A stretch of 64,000 nucleotides of DNA from Psococerastis gibbosa (lineage: Eukaryota; Arthropoda; Insecta; Psocodea; Psocidae). Positions 21,201 through 39,200 of the stretch are shown in pieces. The notes beneath the pieces are model-generated. The model worked only from the letters and a program-made list of their open reading frames with translations. It was not told where the DNA came from and searched no databases. A program made the position numbers and the translations under genes. The stretch lies in NCBI GenBank assembly GCA_963971405.1, contig OZ020487.1:37111039-37175038 (forward strand), given 5' to 3'. Positions within the stretch are counted from its first letter, which is position 1. Every line of letters begins with the position of its first letter.

Positions 21201-23589
21201 ATCTCCAATAGAGCTTTTATATTTTGATATTTCATTCGAAACTTCCGAGATACTGGGGATTAAAGCCTATTACCCACCTAAATCCCCATTTCAAGGACGA
21301 TAATACTTATCATTTAAGCGAAGCTTATTTTGTTATTATTTTTGTTGTTATTATTCAATCGGCTGACGTAGTTAACCCACAGAATACCATAACATTATGC
21401 GTGTATTCCACTTGTCATATTTTCTTCATTTGTGCATTAAAAAATGATGAGATTATTGTTTTAAGGAGACTATTATGTAGATACTTAACTTATCTATTAT
21501 AAATTAAGTTATAATATGGTAGAGACATCAATAACCATATTATAATTTAATTTATGATAGATAAGTTAAGTATCTACATGTGAGCCGATTCAAGAATAAT
21601 AATAAATATAATAACAGGGTAAGCGCCTCTTAAAGTATCTGTCGTCGTATCGGGCCTAAAAGATAGATTGTACCCCATTTTAGTCATCGAATTTTTACCC
21701 ATATCTCAATATTTTCAAAATTGCACACATTAGTGGGGTGTGGCCAAGACGTGGTCTGAGAGTGACTGAGACACTTGTATATATTACTCTCTATGTGCCC
21801 ATAAAAATTTCTGTTTGGTTGGATACACCTTCATCTATTATCTCAAATTGTTGCAGAAGCTATAAAATAAACATAGCCTTTGGCCCTTTAAGCACTTCAG
21901 TTTATCAGTGAAATATGATGCCGTAATCAGAGTGCCGCAGAAAGCGCTCCCTATTTATTAGGTTGTTGTTTACGGCTTCACGTTATAGTAAAATAATATT
22001 AATTTTCCAACGCCTGCTTTCAGTATTTCTACTGGAAGCAACCCTGTCAGGGGGAGTGAGTCTGTTTATTAACTTGATGCACCCTAAGGGTAGAATCCTT
22101 CACCTCGGGGAGAAGGGGAGTTGACTGACAGGGTGGACCTCCTAATAATAGTGGATTCCGAACCACTAGGGGGACACGATTAATTCGGAGGTGACCAGGA
22201 CTCGACACGCACTTAGACCGGCTGGGATAGTCTCAGCACGTTATCATGTCTCACCATGTTCTCCTGCCAACGCTGTGCACACAACCAAGGTTCCCGCAGT
22301 TTGGAACAGGCTCTGTTCTCGTGGACTCAGCTTGGTATGGCCGTTGGCATGTAAAGTAATGTGATTAATCCTACCCAATAAATAATGTTACCACGACGTA
22401 TATCAACTTACATGATGAAAGTTAGAGTGGGTCATTGGATATCTCCAAGTGTTTAAAGCATTTATGCTTATGCATGTAGGCGAACCGCCGTGGTAGGCAT
22501 TCCGCAAAGAGATAATGTCGCTGTTGCCAGAATACAGTCTTGCGAGTAGGATGGCCATGTCGTTAGCTTCAGATCCGCTGTTTACGAAGTACACTACCTG
22601 TTGAAGTAGGCGAACTTATTAGAATAACGGCGTAAGATGTTCATACCGCAATAGTTTTTGTAGCAGAGTTTAGAGGTGGTCAAATTGCTTATCTGCTAAT
22701 TCAATCACCAAGTCTGTCTTTCTATGTATTCCCAGGTCAGCAATCTACTTCCAGCAGCTCGCTTGCCACCGCAGCATGCCTAGGGTAGCATAACAATGTG
22801 GTTATTCTAGTTTACCTGCCTTTAGCTCCCCAGGCAAGGTAGAGACCAATCGCTCTGCGTACTCCTGAACACGGGGGTGTATGTACAGGTTTGCCACATG
22901 CCATAATTTCTGGGACTGCTCCTGAAGAGCTTTGTTTACAGCTCTGAAATTGAACAAAAATCCGCACATGTTTAATGTCTCTCGTTGCTTTCAAGAATTA
23001 TTTCGCATAGAAAATTCTTGCAGCCAATCAGAAAAAAAAATGCTTATGGCTAACCAATCATAAAATTAAAACCTACGGGGATCTCTCAACAGCTGCCAGC
23101 ACATATAATACAATACAATAATATACATTTTGGATTTCTATACGGAGGTACGCAGTAGTAGCATTAGTAAGTATAGCCTGTTGTTGTCATTGTGTTGCTA
23201 TTTTAGTAGGTTGGTCTGGAGATTCGTAAGCTGAGAATAGAATTCCATTATCCATAGTAAAAAGTTATTGAATCAGTTATTGGAAACTTATGGACTTATC
23301 CTATTGGAATGTATTTCTTTGTAGCAACTTACGGGTGACAGTGCCCAACGCTGACCGTTACTATCCCCCCAAACATGTCCAGATATCGTTTTCCAGTGTG
23401 GTCGAACAGCCACTGTCGGTTCCCGTGGTGTATTAGAAGTGGTTTCTTAAAGTTAGTTTTGATACAGGGCACAAGAGTGCGGGATCGTAATGCTACGACT
23501 TCTTCATATCCGGGTCCGGTGTAGGCTGGCGCTTCGAATGAAGAATAGCTCGAAAGCCGAATCCCTTGTACAGTTGCGGCTGGTAGTCT
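15221..23589 (-). CDS. AGXT2: Alanine-glyoxylate aminotransferase 2, mitochondrial (AGXT2-like), first exon not found
   Basis: Class III PLP-dependent transaminase that transfers the amino group of alanine to glyoxylate and also uses beta-aminoisobutyrate and dimethylarginines in mitochondria. Exons on minus: 23589-23333, 22943-22816, 22593-22412, 20392-20195, 17902-17750, 17314-17153, 16650-16402 and 15319-15221 (stop TGA). Phase is kept throughout, giving 475 residues against 514 in human. Motifs in order: [28 protein letters not shown] (PLP phosphate binding), [35 protein letters not shown] (the Asp that binds the pyridine nitrogen), [12 protein letters not shown] with the Schiff-base lysine, [25 protein letters not shown], and [16 protein letters not shown]. 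The mitochondrial presequence and start ATG must lie in an exon above 23590. The family's AEPIQG reads AESIQG here, a Pro-to-Ser change. The 20392-17902 and neighbouring introns carry family I and LINE repeats. Confidence 0.93.
15875..16060 (+). mobile_element. Family B tRNA-derived SINE, copy 2
   Basis: 'GGTGGCAAGGTGGTAGCGTC' is box A-like. 'GTGTGTCGCAACTCAACAC' about 60 bases on is box B-like. The tail runs to 'GATTAACCTTAAAAAAAAAA'. Same family as 11905-12090 and 34005-34180. In the last AGXT2 intron. Confidence 0.65.
18236..18760 (+). repeat. Dispersed repeat, family I, copy 1
   Basis: 'GATAACGTCTAATAAATCGA', 'GAGCGCTGGCTGGAAGACTG', 'AAATTATACCCATGTCTTCG' and 'TATTCTTCCTCTTTCAGGCC' recur at 44695-45140 and partly at 18925-19290. 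No coding region is seen. In an AGXT2 intron. Confidence 0.65.
18925..19290 (+). repeat. Dispersed repeat, family I, copy 2
   Basis: Begins near 'GGGCGGGTTTAAAGCAA' and shares 'ACCCATGTCTTCGTCTATTC', 'CGTCAGGGGTGCGCACGATT', 'AATAGGCCTCTTTTGGCCGC' and 'TTTAGGCGTT' with 44800-45100. Tandem with copy 1, about 165 bases apart. Confidence 0.6.
19726..19765. repeat. (AAT)n microsatellite
   Basis: ATAATAATAATAATA run within AT-rich AGXT2 intron sequence. The surrounding 19300-20150 otherwise shows nothing recognisable. Confidence 0.8.
20463..20770 (-). mobile_element. LINE RNase H-side C-terminal relic
   Basis: Minus strand encodes [28 protein letters not shown] within 79 codons. TVEHIL-CP-Y, with upstream Cys pairs, is the zinc-like motif that closes RNase H-bearing LINE proteins (R1/I-like). 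Followed on the minus strand by an A/T-rich tail at about 20463. Inside the AGXT2 intron between exons 20392 and 22412. Confidence 0.65.
21390..21582. mobile_element. Hairpin MITE, family P, copy 1
   Basis: 'GTAGATACTTAACTTATCTA', 'TATAAATTAAGTTATAATAT' and 'GGTAGAGAC' on the left fold back on 'ATATTATAATTTAATTTATG' and 'TAGATAAGTTAAGTATCTAC' on the right. The left shoulder 'TTTTAAGGAGACTATTATGT' is shared with 25179-25940 and 35657-36000. The right shoulder is missing here, so this copy is truncated. Confidence 0.7.
22014..22357 (-). repeat. Family E retroposon, copy 2
   Basis: Inverted copy of the 9751-10115 repeat, from 'TTCCAACGCCTGCTTTCAG' to 'TATGGCCGTTGGCA'. In the AGXT2 intron just before the exon at 22412-22593. 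Confidence 0.85.
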
Positions 23590-24784
23590 CTGAAATGGAA
23601 GACTCGGTGACAAATGGACAACTTACTTTCCTATGTGGGAAAATTCGCTGTGATTGGCTCCCTTACTTAACTTATGGAGACAGGTGCACCGTATCACTTT
23701 TAATTTTTTTTTTCGTGAAGAAACCCAAATTTATTATATTATATATATATATATATATTATTATATATATATATATTATATTATTATTTCTTTGAAGCTT
23801 AGCAAATTAGATTCTTCTATCAACTTGACTCAGTCTATCATTTGGATGGAGGTTATTAACTAAAGTTGTTGTTTGTTATAGGCTTGGGTATGGCCAGGCA
23901 AATAAGGGGGCATCCACAGTGCATGCAATGAAGTGGCAAAAAGTTAGGACTGATGTTAAGCATGGACGTTCTCACCACAAGCTAATTACAGTCCTGTAAA
24001 AGTTATTTAGACTGCAAGTGAATTGCGCGCGAATTAACTTACTGCGCCGGATTCTGTTGGCAAATCTGCCTGCTGGATTGTACATTTGTTCTTCATTTGC
24101 CGTAATTGGATTTTTTTAAGTTGGAACCCTACAAACTCAGACACATTTCCTTTCTCGTCGCTCTCAGTTCAATCGGGAGTTTTCGGAGGTAGGCGAAACC
24201 ATGTAGTATAGGATCCAGTCGGTGACACTTGGCTGTGCGTGGCGCTGGCCTTACAAGGTCTCCCTGGTCCCAAGGTTATATATATATATATATTTATATA
24301 GGTTATATAAAAAGCTGGCGGGTTTCCCCTAGACTAGGCACGCAAGATCATAGAAATATTCTGAAGTGCACTCTGTGAGTTTGCACCGACCATTTACCAA
24401 GCCCTATCCCTACAATGGAAAAACAGTGGCAAATCAAGACTGCGATGTACTCCCTGTGTACCGGGCCTAAATATTCGACTATACTAAGCCAAAACTCACC
24501 CATTTGGGCAGTGTGGTACATCGAACCCGCGTAGATATAGACATGGCGAGTTGCAACGTCATTAGTAGGTGGCCTAGGCGACGCTACTGTGACACTAGTT
24601 GAATGAATATTTACAGCCTTTGATAAGTATTAAACTGCAATCTATCACGTGGGACTGTGTGCGGTATCGGCTGTGTTCATGCTCCACAGCTATTTGTCTA
24701 CTTACTAAAGAATTCAGCAAATAGCTATAGGTCACCTTTAGTTTCTTATAACAGTTTTCAGTCTTTAAGAAGCAGGGCTAAATA

Positions 24785-24895
24785 AAGAACCGGTCCGAGT
24801 TTACTCGAACATGCTTTCCAATTTATCAAAATTAGTAGATAGAGGAAATGAGTAATGTCAGGGTAAATAATTTTCCTATGGTTAGAACAAAACAA
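24785..24895 (+). repeat. Dispersed repeat, family H, copy 2
   Basis: Near-identical to 660-770; see that entry. Confidence 0.6.
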
Positions 24896-24990
24896 ACGTC
24901 AATGACAAAGTCAATTTTTCAAGTAAATTGGATGGCCGCCTAACAGATATTTTCGACGGATATACGGAGATATTTCATGTGTAAATCGGC

Positions 24991-25027
<37 letters not shown>

Positions 25028-25178
25028 TACTCCTTTACTGTAATTCGGAAACTGAGCTGCAGGAGCAGCACTTCCACACATAACAAAATTCCTTCACTGT
25101 ACTGCATGTCCAACTACAGATATGCAGTCAGTACCATTGAATATAATAGTATAACACTATATTCCATGGCAGTACATA

Positions 25179-25940
25179 GGCGGCTATTCCATCTGTCAAT
25201 AATCCGCCATTTGTGCATTAAAAATGGATGAGATGTTTGTTTTAAGGAGACTATTATGTAGATCCATGAGAGAGTTTCTTCCTTGTGAGAGTTTCCTTGG
25301 TGACTTCGTGGAACTTGGAGAACATCATTAGTAGAGGAAGATGATGATGGATTTTATCCGAAACCGGTCACTATTAAAGTATTTTACTGTGGATCATTGC
25401 GTTCTTCTTCCTCTACTCATGAGAGTTTCTTCAGTGACTTCGTGGAAGTGACACATGATTAATAAGTATATTATACAATACTTATTAATTATGTAGATAC
25501 TTAACTATCTATTATAAATTAAGTTATAATATGGTAGAGACATCAATAATAAGTCTCTACCATATTATAACTTAATTTATAATAGATATGTTAAGTATCT
25601 ACGTAATCTTCTTCTTGAGTTGCAATCTAGGGATTGGTTTGCAGCATATGTTGTCTGTTTTGTGTGGTCCTTTTCAGTCCTTTATAGGTGTCGCACCCTA
25701 GGTCCTACATGACATCCTCTAGGTGCTCCTTCCTCTGTCGTCCTCTTGAGTTGGTGCCTTCAACCATACCCTCAATGATGTTCTTGGGGAGCCCTTCGTG
25801 TCTCAGAATATGCCCCATCCATTTGCCTCTTCTTGTACATTATAGTCTAATAGTCTTCTACATAATAGTCTCCTTAAAACAAACATCTCATCAATTTTTA
25901 ATGCACAAATGACGGATTATTGACAAATGGAATAGCCGCC
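25179..25940. mobile_element. Composite family P MITE with nested LINE fragment
   Basis: Outer ends GGCGGCTATTCCATCTGTCA and, inverted, GGCGGCTATTCCATTTGTCA form terminal inverted repeats continuing through 'TTTTAAGGAGACTATTATGT'. TACATA flanks both sides (25173-25178 and 25942-25947), a possible target duplication. Inside lie a hairpin at 25486-25605 like those at 21390 and 35730, and a LINE fragment at 25640-25850. The element ends 40 bases before the X-box-like site of the tubulin gene. Confidence 0.65.
25640..25850 (-). mobile_element. LINE C-terminal relic (GH-LRH type)
   Basis: Minus strand reads GKWMGHILRHEGLPKN, IIEGMVEGTNSRGRQRKEH and LEDVM then stop, the usual C-terminal tail of LINE reverse transcriptases, similar in pattern to 13644-13838. 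Nested in the P-family element. Confidence 0.65.
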
Positions 25941-25980
25941 TTACATATTACAATACTATACTCTTTGGTATACAAATCGC

Positions 25981-25993
25981 ATTGCCTAGCAAC
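25981..25993 (+). promoter_or_regulatory. RFX X-box-like site upstream of beta-tubulin
   Basis: ATTGCCTAGCAAC fits the two half-sites of RFX binding (GTNRCC and RGYAAC) with a one-base spacer and one mismatch (A for the first G). It is 74 bases before the tubulin ATG, a normal distance for X-boxes of ciliary genes. RFX factors control axoneme genes in animals. The motif is seen directly; binding is inferred. Confidence 0.6.
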
Positions 25994-26066
25994 TGTTGAT
26001 ACATACTATTTGATTTTGGATAATATTATTTCGGTTTGAAATTTGAAATTTTTGGTTGAAATAAAT

Positions 26067-34906
<8,840 letters not shown>

Positions 34907-35346
34907 TAAAGTTTTGTTTGGGCCTCGCGGACACACACACTACCTCCTATGCAAATGGAATACATTGGAATGTAAATTTACAGTCATGCCCCTCAATATA
35001 ATGTACTTTTCCATCCAACGCTCTCGCATTTGTTTTCTGTTAGAGACTTAAGCCCAATAGTTTATTTCTGAGAACATGCGTTACACATACTGTGTATAGC
35101 TTTGCGTTTATGGCAAAATCTCTTATCACATGAGCGTCACACAAAATAAACATAGATTTTCTCATTTTTTAAGACACATTGACTTGACTGCATTTTGATA
35201 TTACGTAGGCTATGTTTCAGCATAATACTGTTCAGCATAGATTTATTTAATTATGCCCTAGATTTCTTTGCGATGGACAGGATGGACTTGAGATTCATTA
35301 ATACACTACTTTGTGAAATTTAGAATGAATTTATAATGCCGTGAAA

Positions 35347-35352
35347 AATAAA
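35347..35352 (+). terminator. Candidate poly(A) signal of beta-tubulin
   Basis: AATAAA 441 bases after the stop codon, followed within 10 bases by an A run. An earlier AATAAA at 35145-35150 is an alternative. Confidence 0.45.
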
Positions 35353-35656
35353 GTACAAAAAAAAAATTGTTTTTTATAACTGTCATTGCATTGTTTGCTT
35401 CCGGTTTTCATCAGAACTCTTTATTTAACTGCGCATTTCAAAACAACCGTTTTTATTAATTAATTAACTGTTAAATTGTACTAAGTTCTTGCGTCATAAG
35501 ATTTACCGTACATTTTTAGATCTTGCCACTTTAAAATTAAAACAACATACTGGCCTCGTCTTTTTTGGATAAATAACGGCGGAAACACCCGACTTATTGC
35601 AAGTGATACCGTTCCATCATGTTTTGGGCTACCTCCAGTAGGCCCGCTTGATCGAA

Positions 35657-36000
35657 GGCGTGTATTCCACTTGTCAATATTTCTTCAATTGTGATTAAAA
35701 AAAGTTGAGATTTTTGTTTTAAGGAGACTATTATGCAGATACTTAACTTATCTATTATAAATTAAATTATAATATGGTAGAGACTTATTAATGATGTCTG
35801 CTGCCATATTATAACTTAATTTATAATAGATAAGTTAAGTATCTACCTAATAGTCTCCTTAAAACAAGAAAACAAACGTCAATGACAAAATTCACAAAAT
35901 CAAATATGAAGTAAAATCGCCGGTGGAATGGCCGCCTTAAAACAAACATCTCAACTTTTTTTAATCACAAATGACTGAATATTGGCAAGTGGAGTAGGCA
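35657..36000. mobile_element. Hairpin MITE, family P, copy 3
   Basis: Outer 'GGCGTGTATTCCACTTGTCA' pairs with 'TTGGCAAGTGGAGTAGGC'. The core 35730-35868 is a long hairpin nearly identical to those at 21465-21578 and 25486-25605. A second, inner set of TIRs ('GGCCGCCTTAAAACAAACA') at about 35930 suggests nested copies. Confidence 0.65.
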
Positions 36001-36125
36001 GGGATTCCACCAATAGTGATATTAAATGTTTTTGACGTGGTGGCAGACAGTTTTAGACTGTCTAAAAATGTCTGCTACCACGTCAAAAAACATTTAATAT
36101 CACTATTGACGTTGATGGAATCCCC
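36001..36125. repeat. Near-perfect hairpin (about 55-base arms) before tektin
   Basis: 'GGGATTCCACCAATAGTGAT', 'ATTAAATGTTTTTGACGTGG' and 'TGGCAGACA' fold back on 'TGTCTGCTACCACGTCAAAA' and 'ACATTTAATATCACTATTGA' with 'GATGGAATCCCC'. Loop about 15 bases. 'ATGTCTGCTACCACGTCAA' also occurs at 57267-57285, so it is a mobile family. It ends 128 bases before the tektin ATG. Confidence 0.8.
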
Positions 36126-36182
36126 GCCATACACGCCCAATGGCCCAAAGCCCGGATCAATATTTACAGTTTATCTCGATCC

Positions 36183-36196
36183 GTTGTCAGGGGAAC
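36183..36196 (+). promoter_or_regulatory. Weak X-box-like site upstream of tektin
   Basis: GTTGTCAGGGGAAC matches 11 of 14 positions of the symmetric RFX site GTTGCCATGGCAAC, 58 bases before the ATG. It could be chance; reported because the neighbouring tubulin has a better site at a similar distance. Confidence 0.3.
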
Positions 36197-36253
36197 CAAT
36201 CAACAATCTGTTTGGAAATATATCTTTAATATTTTCCTATAAATTTATAAACC

Positions 36254-39200
36254 ATGGCTTCGCCACATACACTGTCCATTTCAACAGCCGGGAAACCGAC
36301 GAGACATATCTCCTTAAAGGATTGGGAAGGTCATGTGCACCACTTGGCTGATATTTCAACGGGTCGAAGACAGGATTCAAATATGCTGAGGAACGAGGCC
36401 AATCAAATTCGCAACGAAAGTGAGATACAATCCACCTGGTCTCGTTATTACACAAACACCACCCTGTCTGACAGGTAGGACCATTAGGTCAATTAATTCT
36501 GGATCATTTTTAATACGATAAATAAGATAAATGCTGATGCGTCAACCGACCTGGGCGCCCAAGAAAGGAATATACTCGTATCTGCAGCAAGTGATCGATG
36601 ATGTGGGGGCCAGCGCATGGTACACGGTACATACGTGAAGCTGGGTAGGGCGTGCCAGGATCAAGGGGTGTGGAGGCATCATTGCCACATGTTGCTGCCA
36701 ACCAGCCAGCCGGCTGTAACTTGAAGAAATGCTGATGGGCAGCAACTATTAAGCCTATAGGCTTATGCTGTTAAGAATTCGTTTCGGTTCACAAAGACCG
36801 TCCGTCAGCAGAAGCATATCAGTTCCATAGAATAGAGTCAATAGACTATCCAGACGACTAGAACACGTCTAGCGTATGTTCCTCACTTTCATTTGATGAT
36901 CTCACTGACAGCTGAACTAATAATAGTAGTAGTAGGGTTCGTCGGGTTAATAACGACTCAGGCCTGATATTTGGGCCCATAGAGCGACCCCGACTTGACT
37001 GTCCTATGCCAGCCCAAGGGGCCGGGGACCTCCTGATGATAGTGGATTTCGAACCACTTAGGATACACAGTGAAGTCACACGATTAGTTCGGAGGTGGCC
37101 AGGACAAGTCCTACCATGTTTCCCTACCGGCACTGTGCACACGACCAAGTTTTCTGCAGCTTTGAACCTGCTCTGGTCCTCTCGATTCAACTTGGTATGG
37201 CTGCCGGCTTGCACCAATAATAACCAACCAACTAATAATGCTGGTTATTACATTAGAACTTGCGCTATTGAACCCTAAAACAACAAAAACTTTAGATGCA
37301 CAGTATGGTATATTCCTTTATAAAGTTGAATGACAACCATGGCACACCATTGACTAAATCCAATCCAATCTTGGAAATAAATTGTGGAGAAGGGAAAAAT
37401 ACACTTTTTCCTTACACCGTATCATGAAATACCGTAATTAGCATCTTTTGTATAGGATTGCTGAGGAACAGCAGTGGATTCAGACTTTGAAGAGTACAAA
37501 GAAAGTTCTGGACGAAGAAATAACCATGCTTGCGGAAGAGAAAGCGACTGCTGAGAGGGAGATTGAGGCTTACTACAGAGCTCTGAGCGTCGTCTCCGAC
37601 TGTCTGCTCACCAGAGACCGCCGACAGATAGAGGACTTGACCAATGACGATCTTCAAAGGCAACTTAAATTGGTATGACTTCAATTAATTATCTGTACAG
37701 GTTTGATGTCAAATCAATTGTTTTAGAATATTGACAAAGCAACTAGCCTACAGCCTAGAGTAATCGTCATCGCTGATGAAGGCCTATTTGCCTACTAGGC
37801 CGATTGAACCTTGACCTAATGCCAACGACAGTGATTTTTTCGGATGTTATTGGCATTGCGAAAGTAGTTCACATCTTCGATATCATCCCCACACCTACAA
37901 GCAAGAGATTGAGACTTTGTAGGAGCCTAACTTAACTAGGCCTAGGTTCGTGAACGAGTAAAATAAAAATAAATAAGGACTTTTTATTGTTTCTATTACG
38001 AACCCAGCGGAGTTAGGGCTATAAAGCCCTCTCTTACACTCAACTAGGAAGGCCCGGGACCGCCTGCTACATGCCCTCCGAAGCATGGCCAGGAAATGTA
38101 GCCAGTGTGGGACTCGAACAAACAACTTTTCGGGTGAAAGTCAAGAGTCCGTACCACTACGCTACATGTCTTGAGAACGAGTAAACGTAATTTATAAAAT
38201 CGCTTAATATTCCTACAGCGGCTTCAATATTGTTTAAGGAATTGGAGCTACTAGAAGCTAGTAAGCGACTTCTGACCAATCTTTGCACTGATGGATGGGA
38301 GAGGCTCACCTCTATGAATGACATCTTTACAAAGCTTAAAAATGATATCGCTGACAGAGAAGATGCCCTCGAAATCGATACCAATGCTTACCATCTGGAG
38401 AAGGAGAGTGCCCATAATTCGTACAAGCCCGATGTGCTGCGTATACCTAATGAGTAAGTATTGTCATACTTATAACATGGTGAAAACGGGGTATCAAAAA
38501 ACGGCAAATTTATTAGAATTTAGGGGTTACAAAGGTGTCGTGGGAATCATCAACAATTAAAAAGAAGGCAAGAAAATTTAATTACTGTCTAGATAAGGCT
38601 CCTTACGTTAAAGTAACACAACTTGAATAAAATAAAATATTGTATGTATGACCATTATTTTGAAGCTAGTAGTATTGTGAAGTAATTAAGGAAAAAAAAG
38701 TATTAAATTTCGGGCTGCCAATTTCCTACAGGCTGTACACTATTTAAGTCTTAACTTAAACTCTTTCAATATTACGGTATTTATTATTATGGTTAGGTTA
38801 TTATTATTATAAATTTCATTGGGTTATAACTGAATCATTTCATCTACAGGTAATAGCCCACCTGCGCGGGCCTACTATGGCGATAAAGAATATTCTGGGG
38901 GTTAAAAATGTATATATATATATATTTTTTTAATAGCACTTCACATTCAAAATTCGTCTTGTTTGCATTTTAAATCCCAGGTAAAGTTAATACTAAACGG
39001 CATAATAGGCCCGCTGCACTCACTCAGAAATCTTCGAAGGGAAATATAATGATTTTTTTTCGACACTCAACTTTTGTACACAAAGGCTCAGTCAGGACAT
39101 GTAGAGTAGTGGTGCTGAGTCCGACTTTCACCCGAATGGTTGTTGGTCCCACACTTGTTACATTATCAGGCCATGCTTCGGAGGGCATGTAAAGCAGGCG

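Larger units (their letters stand above)
23590..26066. other. Region between divergent AGXT2 and beta-tubulin
   Basis: Should contain the first AGXT2 exon and both promoters. On the minus strand a CCAAT box (GAGCCAATCACAG) lies at about 23650-23662, but the frame upstream of 23589 closes at TAA before any ATG, so exon 1 is elsewhere. Also present: an AT dinucleotide run at about 23740-23776, a TA run at 24280-24295, a family H copy at 24785-24895, and a pure A run of about 36 bases ending at 25025. The right third is the family P MITE 25179-25940. Confidence 0.6.
34907..36253. other. Intergenic region tubulin-tektin
   Basis: Tubulin 3' UTR with possible poly(A) signals AATAAA at 35145-35150 and 35347-35352 (the latter followed by an A run). 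Then a family P MITE (35657-36000), a hairpin element (36001-36125) and about 130 bases of probable tektin promoter/5' UTR. Confidence 0.6.

Noticed and set aside
23616..23652. 37-base intron joining an upstream exon to AGXT2 exon 2 (GTAAGTTG...CATTTCAG)
   Set aside because: Too short for a normal animal intron, and no ATG in frame upstream.
36016..36351. Plus-strand 111-codon frame across the tektin start
   Set aside because: Starts inside the hairpin element and is in a different frame from the tektin coding sequence.
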